DNA of 64,000 bases from Diadema setosum (taxonomy: Eukaryota; Echinodermata; Echinoidea; Diadematoida; Diadematidae), in contig NC_092706.1 in NCBI RefSeq assembly GCF_964275005.1, forward strand, positions 8,613,644-8,677,643, read 5' to 3'. A program made the translations under genes and the position numbers. The notes below the pieces were generated by a model. That model was given only the letters and a program-made list of their open reading frames with translations. It did not search any database and was not told the origin of the DNA. Position 1 is the first letter of the stretch. Every line of letters begins with the position of its first letter. Positions 24,769 through 34,979 of this stretch are shown here, one piece after another.

Positions 24769-24889
24769 TAATGTAGAAGAAAAGGTGCTCGTTCATGAAA
24801 ATGTGGAGAACTTAAGATTTATTATATTGAGTCATCACGTAAAATCAGGGCGTGCAACTTGTTGCTGCTCTTTTTGTGATCCACGGTCT
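24769..24889 (+). mobile_element. TGACC element, right-end fragment
   Basis: From AATGTAGAAGAAAAG through TCACGTAAAATCAGGGCGTGC to TTGTGATCCACGGTC. It matches the last ~120 bp of the full-length copies. Confidence 0.65.
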
Positions 24890-24989
24890 ATCATTTTCAT
24901 TAAAATTAGTTGATATTATCCCTAAAAACAATTTAAAATCATTTCCCCCATATTATATTGAGGGGTTTCAAAGAATGTTTTGTCTTTCA

Positions 24990-25298
24990 TCAATGAAACA
25001 TAGAGCGAGACTTGGGCGCAACTTTCTCGAGTGAGAGGACATCACTAAAAGGAACTGGCCTGCATGCAGCCCCGACCTGGCGACCTCAACCCCATAGAAC
25101 ATCTTTGGGATCAACTTGGCCGAGCTGTGGGGAAGAGGGTCACAAACAACATGCAACGACATTGGAAGGACTCCGTCAGATACTGGTTGACGAGTGGAAC
25201 GCCATTCCTCAGTAGCGAATCATGAAGCTAATCAACAGCATGAGGACACGGTGCCAGGCGGTGGTGCAAGCACTTGGGTCGTCCACAAGATACTGAGC
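24990..25298 (+). mobile_element. Tc1-like transposase relic (C-terminal part)
   Basis: Broken frames read, in order, as HRARLGRNFLE, EDITKRNWPACSPDL, NPIEHLWDQLGRAVGKRV, then LRQILVDEWNAIPQ and IMKLINSMRTRCQAVVQALG ending at a TRY-stop. This is the DDE-region-to-end pattern of Tc1/mariner transposases, with the final catalytic segment around NPIEH. At least two frame changes and internal stops are present, and the N-terminal half is absent. It is inactive. Confidence 0.85.
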
Positions 25299-25465
25299 CC
25301 CGATCATGTTCATTGACAATATAAAGACAAAGTAAACATAACGTAAAGACAAAAAAAAACCCCGACAAAATGGAGGCAAAATAAAGATGAAACTGCAAAA
25401 AAAAAAAAAATCAAGACCATGCACTTTCATTTCTTTATGTCAGATAAAATGCCTTGAGTCATGAT

Positions 25466-25469
<4 letters not shown>

Positions 25470-25500
<31 letters not shown>
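25470..25500. repeat. (GT)n microsatellite
   Basis: Uninterrupted GT run. The following sequence to about 25870 shows no gene. Confidence 0.95.
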
Positions 25501-25503
<3 letters not shown>

Positions 25504-25878
25504 ATTATCTGTTTGTTTGAACGCATACATGTTTCATTCCACAAAAATGCTGATGTTACAGTAAATGAACACCAAAGAAACAATGGAGAACTCATTCATA
25601 ACGAGGAAACTCTATTTGGGACGTCAACACTTTGGCCATTTTGCAGCTTTTAAATTTTGACTTTACCTCATATTTGTAAGCACTGCACCTCCATTGTATA
25701 CAATAATCATAACAAATATGGTATCATTTCAAAGAGAATTATGAGAAATGATTGATCAAACTCAGATTTCCGAACTTTTTTGAGGAGTAATACCTTGCCA
25801 ATTATCTCTGTCTATCATGCAGTGTTTGCATGTTGGCTGTTTCATGTCCAATATCTCAATAAATTAAGGAGCTTGCTT

Positions 25879-26076
25879 CCAAAAGGCGCTAAATCCAATT
25901 TTTATCGAACTCCATCTTTCGCATGATTCGAACAGATCTTTGTCATGTGCATATAAGGCACTAAAAATTTAATCAAAATTGTTTGAGGAAATATGAAAAA
26001 ATCAAACATGAAATTCACGCTTTCAACCAAAAGGCGCTAAATCCATTTTTGCTTTCAACCAAAAGGCGCTATATCC
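25879..26076 (+). repeat. Cluster of CCAAAAGGCGCTAAATCC motifs (left locus)
   Basis: Three same-orientation copies at 25879, 26027 and 26059 (the last with one change). The outermost is preceded by AGCTTGC. The same motif recurs at 32987, 33015 and, inverted, 33210. It may be the end region of a DNA element whose other end is at about 33235, or an independent relic. Confidence 0.7.
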
Positions 26077-26098
26077 AATTTCTCTATTCCGGTCTCTG

Positions 26099-26137
26099 AT
26101 TGGTCAGAGCACGGCAGCTAGGGGTGCTCTGACCAAT
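26099..26137. repeat. Perfect 14-bp hairpin
   Basis: ATTGGTCAGAGCAC and its exact inverse GTGCTCTGACCAAT are separated by 11 nt. It contains the ATTGG/CCAAT pentamer on each arm. Confidence 0.85.
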
Positions 26138-26257
26138 GGGAACATGCAACACGTACTATTACATGCAGCGATACTGCACTACATAGTTCAATGGCAAATC
26201 TTCACGGTCAGGGATCACTACCACTGTTGTCTGTAGTGCTGTACAGAACCATGGCTA

Positions 26258-27655
26258 TCTTCTTCTTCTTCTTCTTCTTCTGGTTAAGTCTGTCTCCTTC
26301 AATAGCCTGAAGATTCTTGCAGACTGGTGCTATTTACATTATAATACAATTTATTTACAGATATTTACAAGCACATAGAAAATTTGACGAAAACAACTAG
26401 CCACTGTGATCAACCGTTAGACGGTTTCGAAATGATCCCACAGATGGCGCAGAAACAATGTCTGACGACAGGGAATTCCAGTTCCTTACAGTTCTTGGAA
26501 AGAACGAATGGCGATGCGATTCAGTTCTCGAATATGGTACCTGATAGGAGTGCTGTGGTTGCGAGGCTCTCGTTAACTGAGTAGCCTGTTTGATAATATA
26601 GTCCTGTGCTGAAAGAGGAGTAAGATTATTGTGTATTTTGTACATCATAATTAGCCTGTCATTTTCTCTGCGCTGTTCCAGAGTGGTCCAATCAAGCTCT
26701 TGTAGCATTTTGGTGACACTTGAGGTGTTATGGTAGCGATTTAAAGTGAATCGCGCAGCTCTTCTCTGGACCATTTCCACTTGGTGGATTAGGTTCTTGG
26801 TGAATGGGTCCCAAACTGTAGAAGCATATTCAACAATTGGTCGAATCAACGTTTTGTAAGCTGTGGCTTTAACATCAGAAGATTTTATGCGAAGATTCCG
26901 TTTAAATGCAAGCACGTTATTGGCTTTATTGACAGTATTATTGATGTGTTGGGTCCACTTCAAATCAGAAGTAATGGTTACACCTAAGCACTTCACGGAT
27001 TCAACAGATTCAAGAGGGGCGTTATTTAGATGATACACGTGTTGCACCTTACTTCTTTTCCTGGATATTGTCAAAACCTTGCACTTATCTGTGTTCAAAT
27101 CCAGGCATCCATTTTTTCGCCCAGTCACCAATTTTGCTTAGGTCCTCTTGAAGATTTTGCGTATGATGTTGATTGTCGATGGTCATGTAAGAAATTGCAT
27201 CATCTGCAAAAAGGCGAACCTTTGACGCGAGACCATCAGGCAAGTCATTGATGTAAAGCAGAAAGAGGCAAGGCCCAAGAACCGATCCCTGAGGCACTCC
27301 AGATCCTACCGCTACTGAAGAAGATTTAATACCATCCAAAACAACCCTCTGACTTCTTCCATTGAGAAAACTTTGAATCCATTTCAGATTTTTCCCCCTG
27401 ATACCGTAGTAGTCCAGTTTACGTAAAAGCCGCTCATGTCCAACCTTGTCAAAAGCTTTTGAAAAATCCATGACTATAACATCCGTTTGACGACCTGCAT
27501 CCAAGTTCCTTTGTAAATCGCTTGTGAAACCAAGTAATTGTTGTTCACATGACATGTTCTTACGGAAGCCATATTGTAGGGGAAAAATGATGAACATTAT
27601 TTTCGTCCCCGTGCTTCATAATTTTGCTGGCTAAAACGTGTATCAGTCGAAAGTA
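26258..27655 (-). mobile_element. 5'-truncated CR1/Jockey-like LINE, reverse transcriptase part
   Basis: Non-LTR reverse transcriptase: IVMDFSKAFDKVGH (palm A), SGVPQGSVLGP and LFADD (palm C, F for the usual Y) around 27480-27180, followed by the thumb and C-terminal region (LGVTITSDLKW, RPIVEYASTVWDP, RRAARFTL) down to a stop at 26397. The reading frame breaks near 27100 and again near 27595, and the endonuclease region is absent. On its own strand the 3' end finishes in an AGA/GAA microsatellite at about 26258-26282. A dead copy. Confidence 0.9.
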
Positions 27656-27659
27656 CATG

Positions 27660-28050
27660 ACAGTCTCATAATGGATGAAAGACCCAAGACTGCTGGTGAT
27701 CTAAAAAGTGGTACGAAAAGTGGAAAAATGAAGCAGTGTTGAAGAAATGCAAGGCTAAGCAGTGGAAATACAGCTGTGAAAGGTGAGTTTACTTATCTGT
27801 ACGACGCCCAGATTAAGTTAGTCCCATATGTGCATCTTGGTGTTGGGACCGAGATGGGCATCATACTCTACTTTGAACATGTTGAGTTGATTTATGAGCA
27901 ACGTATAATGTCAAATTTGGGTTTTATTACAAATTTTATAATTAATCATTCAATGGGATCAATAATCTGCTGGGGAAAGTCGTGAAATGGGCCCCACCAT
28001 GCACCGGCACCACAAACAGGGCTCGTCGTGCATCAATGTAAATTATGTAT
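27660..28050. other. Stretch without recognisable gene
   Basis: No coding family, RNA gene or complete repeat recognised. Confidence 0.45.
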
Positions 28051-28052
28051 TT

Positions 28053-28852
28053 GGTCAATTCCATTGTGACTTATGGGACAAAGTGACAATTTTCAGCAAT
28101 TTCAAACCAGTATTTTGAGAAAATAGTTGCATCAAATGCATTTTTCTCAGTTCATGGTTAGATCCATCATATCACAGTTTATGAAAGCACCATACTTAGT
28201 TTGAAAAGTATCATTGCATTACGTACAGCAACGAAAATTGCTGTCGTGACTTATGGGACATCTGAGGACCACCGTTTTTCACATGGGAAAGTAAGTTCTG
28301 AAATATTCTTACATACAGAGTTTCTGGAAAGATATTTTCTTTCCTGAATGTAGCAAAGGGTTGGTGCTTACCCTGAGCCAAGTGGTATGAATATCTACTC
28401 ATTGGTACAGTAGCAGGATAGGGAAAACCAGTGTGACTGATGGGACACAAAAACGTGACTTATGGGACGCTATCAACTACCACATTTTGAGATTGACAGA
28501 ATAATATTTACTCATGCCGGAACAAGTTCTAGAACATCATAAAACCAATCTATGACCAAAGAACATTCAGAAAATAAGCCATCTGAGAATTACACGAGCT
28601 GTATTATGGTCATAATAGTGTATCAGAAATGATATATAAATTCTGCAAAAATTGGCAATTTTCATGAAAAATGAAGGTTTTTCGGACATAACTCCACTCC
28701 ACGTTCACCGATGTTCACAAATGAGGCATCAAAATATCCGTTGTGAAAGGCTGCTTTGAGTAAACAATGCAGATCATCTAATTAAGCTTCATTAATCATC
28801 TATACTCAATAGTTTTATTTTCATAAAATGCAACCTTTCGGTGGAATTGACC
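28053..28852. mobile_element. 800-bp TIR element with GGTCAATTCCA ends
   Basis: GGTCAATTCCA at the left and its inverse TGGAATTGACC at the right are flanked by ATTT on both sides (28049-28052 and 28853-28856), a likely 4-bp target duplication. Inside, the motif GTGACTTATGGGAC occurs at 28066, 28246, 28433 (one change) and 28455. No transposase. Superfamily not assigned. Confidence 0.7.
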
Positions 28853-28904
28853 ATTTTAGTGTTGGCTACCAGCTAAATGTTTACCTGTACAAGGCTGTAG
28901 TGTA

Positions 28905-28928
28905 GAGCTCTAACGTTAGAGCTCTATT
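28905..28928. repeat. Perfect 24-bp palindrome
   Basis: Half-site TAGAGCTCTAAC followed directly by its inverse. Each half itself contains the palindrome AGAGCTCT. Confidence 0.9.
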
Positions 28929-28989
28929 AAATGTTAGTACTATATAATATGTTTAGTAAATTAAACCTTTTGATCTACGGGTTCTGCTC

Positions 28990-29330
28990 GACGATGCAAT
29001 ACCAAGCAAGGTAAATTTACTACTAGGCCTATACTAGTAGCTACTACCAGATATTATAGGGTGGACTTACAGCCATTAGCAACAGGGCTGCGTGTGTATA
29101 AACAGGGTAAATTTACCGGTACTTTTCGGCGATGCAATAACCAAGCAAGGTAAATTACCAGTAGGCCTACTACTAACGTATAGGGTGGACTTACAGCAAC
29201 AGGGCTGTGTGTGTATAAACAGGGTACTTTTTGGCGATGCAATGCCAAGCAAGGTAAATTACTACTAACGTTACTAACATAGGGTGGACTTACAGCAACA
29301 GGGCTGCGTGTGTATGAACAGGCGAGCCGC
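28990..29330. repeat. Minisatellite, three diverged units of ~105-137 bp
   Basis: Each unit begins CGATGCAAT..CCAAGCAAGG (28993, 29130, 29235) and continues to GGGTGGACTTACAGC and ACAGGGCTG(C/T)GTGTGTAT. Reverse-strand frames give a repeated CLYTRSPVA peptide, a by-product of the tandem structure. Confidence 0.8.
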
Positions 29331-29339
29331 TGTGAACCA

Positions 29340-30120
29340 ATACTGACATGCCGTGGTGGGGCCTTAGTATTTAACAAGTATGCCGTTAGTTTAGCGTAGG
29401 GTTGTATACCTATGGTAAGAATAATCAAGGGTCATGAGGAAGTCTTTCCAAGGATAGAATGAAGGGCAAAATCGTGAAATCGGCCCCACAGCAGTGTGCT
29501 TGCACTCGTGCATTTAGCAATTAAGCAAGGTTAGGTTAGGGTTAGGGTTTAAGGTTAGGTTAGGGTTGTACCTATAGTTGAATTGGCTGTTGAATTAGTC
29601 GAGGGACATTAGGGAGTCTTTTCCAAGAATAAAACATGAAGACCAAAGAAAAAAAAAAAAACGGGAGAAAGGGAGGACTGTGCTGTGGAAATCGGCCCCG
29701 CCTCTGTATCAATTGCTCGTAAACACCGTTTGGTGGGGCCGCATTTACAAGTATTGTACTGTGGAAGAAAGCCCCAACGCTGTGCTTATGTACCGATGAA
29801 CGCCACACGGTGGGGCTGAATTCACGAGTATAAACAGGCGAGCCGTATTAGTACCGACAGGCAGTGGTGGGGCCTACTTCACGAGTATGCCAAATGAAGT
29901 GTATTGCTACATTGTATGCAGTGGAAACTGGTGTTGCTGTATCAATCATGCATATTAAAGTGTCGTTTGATGGGGCCACATACCTCAGTATTAGCCCTGT
30001 ATTGTGCAAGAAAGCACCATATTGAACACCACATGGTGGGGATGTAACAGGTAAGCTGCCGTATTATTTAGTACTGATGATAGAGAGACAGTGGTGGGGT
30101 CCATTTCACAAGTATGTCAC
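29340..30120. repeat. GGTGGGGCC-containing repeats with telomere-like hexamers
   Basis: Imperfect units containing GGTGGGGC and ACAAGTATG/CACGAGTAT recur near 29350, 29730, 29800, 29865, 29970, 30035 and 30095. At about 29525-29570 there is a run of GGTTAG and GGTTAGGG units resembling the TTAGGG telomere repeat. No gene. Confidence 0.6.
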
Positions 30121-30129
30121 TAATTATCT

Positions 30130-30640
30130 GTTGAAGGAACTGTAATCAATAAATGAAGTTACCTTGACTCATTTTCTCAGTTAAGTTTTCTGTAGATCTA
30201 CAGCGTGTAACTATTCAAGTCAGTCTATACAGTACTGCTTATGCTGTGTTGCAATGGTAATGACCTGGTTACCTACTTTTCTAACTGTTCGAGTTGGTCT
30301 ATGCAGCACGGGTGCATTGCCCTGGTAATGATAGAATTAGATAGAGCCTGTCTAATATTCACTGGTGGATCTTATAATCCTGATATGATTGCATTAGTGG
30401 TTTTTTATGGTTGTATTAAACATTAAAAAATTATGTTAAAAAATCTGTAAATCAAACTAGTCCCTTTCTTTTTGGTCTTTTAGTAGAGTAAGTGTTGCTC
30501 CAAATCACTATGGCTGTCTAGAAGCTATTGAGAAATGTATCAAAATTGGAAGTTTGAGGTTGTGTTTGCTACTCGTGGACAGATATTCTAAGCCATCAGT
30601 AATAATTACTTTTGATTGAATTCTCTTATTCTTCTCCCAA
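30130..30640. other. Stretch without recognisable gene
   Basis: AT-rich sequence with no family match. Confidence 0.45.
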
Positions 30641-30649
30641 TTCAGGTTA

Positions 30650-31052
30650 ATGGCAAATCATCCTTGGAAGTCATACAACCTACAGCATATCTGCAAGCAG
30701 CAAGTGTCACTGAACTGGCAAGACACCCAACGACCTGCCCAACTCCTCGTCACGCCCAATACATCTGTCCCCCCAGGAGCAAACCTCCCAAGGATGGAGT
30801 GGGTGTCATTAAATCGGATTCCAGCCTGAGTTGGGCGTTTCAACGCAGCCATGCATCGGTGGGGGATACGCCCGTCAGCAGCCTGCCAGTGTGGTGCACC
30901 AGAACAGACTGCTCAACACATCTTGAGTGAGTGCCCTGATCTCCGCCCTCCTGACAACATGGACCTGACACACCCTACTCCTGAGACTGTAACTTGGCTA
31001 CAACAACTGAGGGACGTTATTTAGCTGCCGCTGCCTCATACGCAAGAAGAAG
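30650..31052 (+). mobile_element. LINE 3' end with zinc-knuckle-like tail
   Basis: One frame, interrupted by a single TGA, reads HPWKSYNLQHIC ... ANLPRMEWVSLNRI ... GRFNAAMHRWG ... CQCGAPEQTAQHILSECP ... TVTWLQQLRDVI-stop. The LNRIR-GRF-MHRWG block followed by C-x-C...H...C is typical of the C-terminus of Jockey/CR1-like LINE ORF2 proteins. The element ends in an (AGA)n tail at about 31039-31052. Strongly 5'-truncated. Confidence 0.8.
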
Positions 31053-31059
31053 AAGAAGC

Positions 31060-31810
31060 ACACATCGATGACATTTACCATGCCTTATACCAGTAGGGTG
31101 ACAGGATGCATTCATAGCAGTACATGAAAGGCCAAGATTTCTTAAGTGAATCAGAGGATTGCGAGAAATCACAGAGCTTATCGTTCATTTCTGAGCTCAT
31201 GCGTACTGAACCAGACAACGGAACCATCACAGTGGTCTAAATCTCATTGAATGCTGAATCAAGCTTTCTTGAGTACGCCGGTAGGTGCAACGTACCTCGA
31301 ATGGCTGTGTGTTTTTGACATCATTGAACGTAAGCTGAGAGGAGGAGAAAACATCCCTGGAAAACAACATCAAGGTGATATTGCGTGCATTGAGGCGGTG
31401 GACAGGAATTGGGTGAGGGGCTGACCTAGTGGCCCGTGCTTTGAATGACTTCCTTGATATTGAATACAGTGGACATCTCAGGCAATTACTATAAAGCAAC
31501 AGTGGCCACCAATGATGAAGGAAACTCTGACTCGAGCTTATGGCAAGACATTATGATTCCTAGGGCAGGCACTTTAACTAGTTGAGATATTCTGCCATGG
31601 ACTTGATGGTATGCATTTCATGCGGTAAACCTCCTGTTTTGGCTGTAAATGACTCAATTTTTACTTTTTAGAAATGAACATGGTAAGAAGACAAAAAAAG
31701 ACAATGTGATTCACAGCACAGATGCCTAGATGTAGGCCTTATTGCTGTTGACTTATGTATAAACAAAGAGTTTTGTCCACAGATGTGCTTTCATGTGCAT
31801 CTGTTGCCTT
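31060..31810. other. Stretch without recognisable gene
   Basis: Short frames only, nothing recognised. Confidence 0.45.
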
Positions 31811-31815
31811 CTTAA

Positions 31816-32324
31816 CTCTTTATGTGCCACGTTCGCACGTCCGACTCAGTCGACGGTGTGCCAACTTCGCATATTCTGCTCAACAAATAAAGCCGCCAAA
31901 ACCGATCGATAAACCGCTAATTACTGCTAATCCCGTGGCACAATGAAAGCGTCTCTCGTGCTTTTGTTCCTCTCATATACGGCTTGTATTCTATGTGGTG
32001 ATCGACTATCAAGCGATGTTCCCAACTAGATTTGCTCGTACATTCTAAGTTTCTGTCATGGTTTTATGTGCAAAAGTCATGCCTTTACAGTAATGTAGCA
32101 ACTGGTCATTCAAATTAAAAATTGAAAATAGAGTCGTCATACAATTTATATCGAAGCAAAGCTTGGCATTCCTCTTTACCTTTGCCTACTATTATGCCCA
32201 TCTTAATAGAAATTTTTAGAAGTTATACAAATTGGAAAAACAGAATTCTTTCTCAAAGCATGACTACCTTCGTGTCTCAGAATAACGTGGCACACAGGGG
32301 GTTTCCATCGTGGCACATAAAGAG
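31816..32324. mobile_element. 509-bp TIR element, CTCTTTATGTGCCACG ends
   Basis: A perfect 16-bp inverted repeat at the two ends, flanked by TTAA on both sides (31812-31815 and 32325-32328). A second copy lies inverted at 54829-55324 flanked by ATAT, so the target duplication is 4 bp and AT-only rather than strictly TTAA. No coding capacity. Confidence 0.85.
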
Positions 32325-32339
32325 TTAATAAGTACTACA

Positions 32340-32780
32340 GTTTTAGCATATTGACATTTTTTTTAACAGATGTTTGGTTAGTCCAAATCAAAAAGCCTCC
32401 AGCAAAGCCTTGCGATGCTTTCTTAGTATTAATAGGTAAAGCATACAATGTGAGGGCTTATCATAGTGATTTGTTTTCATGTCTGTTGCAGTCAGATTTC
32501 TGCATGACAACCTGTATTTTATTTTCACCTGAAGTAAATACTAGATCAGTCAACATGATTTCACAATCTCTGCAGGTCCTCACTTTCCTTGAGTCACTGT
32601 ACCTTCTGTATAGACTTCATGATATTCAGTGCAAAGTGTCATTAGGAGATCAAAGTATTTTATTTGTTGTTGTTGCTGCTGCAGTTGTATTTTGCATGAG
32701 TGGAATGTATAATGAATAGGTGTACAGTATGCTGCTATTATGAGTAAAATTAAAAGCAGCATGCTGGGAAAGATTTCACA
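32340..32780. other. Stretch without recognisable gene
   Basis: A 122-codon frame starts in a T-run and shows no domain. Not accepted as a gene. Confidence 0.4.
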
Positions 32781-32787
32781 TTTTGAT

Positions 32788-32885
32788 GTGTGTGTGTTTT
32801 GGTGCATTTGTGTGTGTATGTGTATGTGGGTGTGTGTTTGTGTGGGTGTGTGTGGGTGTGTGTGTGTGTGTGGGTATGTGTGGCT
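32788..32885. repeat. (GT)n-rich microsatellite
   Basis: Interrupted GT array with TGGG and TATG variants. Confidence 0.9.
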
Positions 32886-32986
32886 ACTGTGATGTAAATT
32901 TATGCAGTTCTCTAGTATTTACCTGGATTGCACATTAATGACATTCCCTAATACCAATGTTATTGAACAACTCAAAAATATTTCTT

Positions 32987-33227
32987 CCAAAAGGCGCTAA
33001 ATCCATGATTTCTTCCAAAAGGCGCTAAATCCGAAAAAATCTGAAATATAAAAATTCATAAAAAATAAATGGTGTGTGCAGGATTTTTTTAATGTGCATT
33101 TTTATTACCTACTGTGATGGCTCTTCCACTAGGAGCATAGAGCTAATGAATAAACAAGCTGTAATATGTGTAATTAAAAAACATCAATTTACTCGAAAGT
33201 AGCCGGAATGGATTTAGCGCCTTTTGG
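32987..33227. repeat. CCAAAAGGCGCTAAATCC motifs (right locus), possible ~250-bp MITE
   Basis: Two forward copies (32987, 33015) and one inverted copy (33210-33227) followed by TTGCAAGCTC. The forward and inverted copies could be the ends of a small MITE. Alternatively the inverted copy pairs with 25879 as ends of a 7.3-kb element. Confidence 0.65.
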
Positions 33228-33236
33228 TTGCAAGCT

Positions 33237-33237
<1 letters not shown>

Positions 33238-33283
<46 letters not shown>
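33238..33283. repeat. (TA)n microsatellite
   Basis: TA run just upstream of the 247-bp MITE copy at 33292. Confidence 0.95.
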
Positions 33284-33285
<2 letters not shown>

Positions 33286-33291
33286 GTATAT

Positions 33292-33538
33292 GAAGAGTTT
33301 GTTTGCAAAAACCGATAAGTCCATATTTGTCAAATGAAGATATTGGCGATTAAAGGTCAAGAAAAATATGGAGAATAATAAGAAAATTTTTGCTTCTTTT
33401 GACCATAACTTCAAAAATGTACCTTTATGTGCAGTGACCAATATATCATTTAAAAGGTATTATTTTGTATTTTATGACAGATACCGTACTTCAAAATCTT
33501 CAAAAATGGACTTATCGGTTTTTGCAAACAAACTCTTC
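33292..33538 (+). mobile_element. 247-bp MITE, second copy
   Basis: Starts GAAGAGTTTGTTTGCAAAAA and ends with the inverse. Internally nearly identical by eye to the copies at 23770, 48694 and 60219. It is flanked by ATAT on both sides, within TA-rich sequence. Confidence 0.85.
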
Positions 33539-34853
33539 ATATATATGTATACATGATATGTATACATATATACATCTATTGAGTATATACATTTATTATA
33601 TAATGATACACATAACTATGTTAATCATTATATTCCCTTGTTTAGACTGACAATCACATAAAATGAAATATCATTATACTGTTTCATACAGACTATTATG
33701 CATTGCATAGCACGCAGAGAGCAGTAGGCCTAAACAATGAAGGTAGTGTCATGTAGTCACTTTGGACTACAACCTATAGCCTGACATGCATTCTGTAAGA
33801 ATCATAAAAGAATGAAGAGAATTGGTTTTGCGGATAATTCAATTATAATTCTTCTTTTTTTTTTTTCAAATTGCATACATTTATAAAGAAATTACCTTTG
33901 ATACTGGAGTCTAGTGAAGACCACGAGAGAATGAAAGTGAAGGAACGCATTGGATATTTGTTCAAACATGATTGTGACCCTGCCATGAACTGGCTTCAGC
34001 TGAATGATTCAAATCCGAGGTTTTTTCTATTCCTTTTTACCTGGTATTTATGATAATCCCACACGATCTTTTACAGGGAGAGTAAAAGAGAAAAAAGCAA
34101 CAACAACCATAGAGAATGTTCTGTTGTCTAACATTAATAGGTTGAAATAAACTCATAGAGCAATAAACATCACTTTATTCTTTTTACGTTGAAAAGTCCA
34201 TGCGATTCAGTAGATTCATAAATGTGAAGGGAGTATTAAAGGATGTAAAGATAGACGATTATAGACTCCCCTCTCCTCAAAAATATTAGTCTTTTTCTTC
34301 GGGTGGTATTTGAAGAAAAAAAAAGTCCACATCAAGTATTTTCAGCCATAGCGGTGAACTGCATTGTGTTGTGATTTGTAAAGAAAATCCATCATCTGTT
34401 ATGAGTTTGCGATTTTCCACCAGGAGATATTGATTAATATCAAAAAGGTGCATTGTGCTGTAAAGTACTAGGAAGTTTAAGTGGCCATCAAAGCGCACGT
34501 CCTTTCTTTTATAACTGAACTGGCCAATTACCTCAAAGCACTTGTAATATAAGGGCGAACTGTGAAAAAGAGATAAAAGAAAAACAAAACAAAACAAAAA
34601 AAGCAACTAAGTAAGAAAATACACAGAAACTAAAATATAAGAAAATAAAAAATAACAAAAGATGTCAGATGAATGAAGTGTGTTCGAAATCAACTCGTTA
34701 ATCTGATAACAATCAACGAGAATTGTCAAGCAAGAGTAAGTACGAAAACAGTATAGTCTCCCACCTCCTCCCCCCCCCCCCCCCCACGTACACCGATTGC
34801 TTTGTTTAGGTTTGACATAATAGTGCTGCTTTACGATTCCTTGCTTACATGAC

Positions 34854-34979
34854 TATAAGTAGAGAGCTACTACTCACGGTGATACACATCTTGTCGAAAC
34901 GTCGCATCGTTCCGTCTTATCATATTGTACTCTTTGGAAATATTTTTCTCCTATGCGGATAGGTGATTTTCACAGAGGG
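34854..34979 (+). promoter_or_regulatory. TATA box and leader exon of receptor D
   Basis: TATAAGTAG from 34854, then CTCACGGTGATAC, leader ending AGAGGG|GTAAGC (donor GT 34980-34981). The acceptor ends at 36302 (CATACTTTTTGCAG), an intron of 1323 nt. The leader ATG present in C, E and G reads ATC here, so there is no upstream ORF at that place. Confidence 0.65.

Noticed and set aside
29054-29428. 124-codon minus-strand frame with repeated CLYTRSPVA
   Set aside because: The peptide repetition follows from the DNA minisatellite, and unit lengths are not kept as multiples of three.
32351-32719. 122-codon frame
   Set aside because: Starts in a T-run, no domain, no splice context or neighbour support.
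25879-33227. Large self-synthesising (Polinton-type) element between the inverted motifs
   Set aside because: Only 7.3 kb, and no polymerase, integrase or capsid-like genes are seen. Contents are LINE pieces and small TIR elements.
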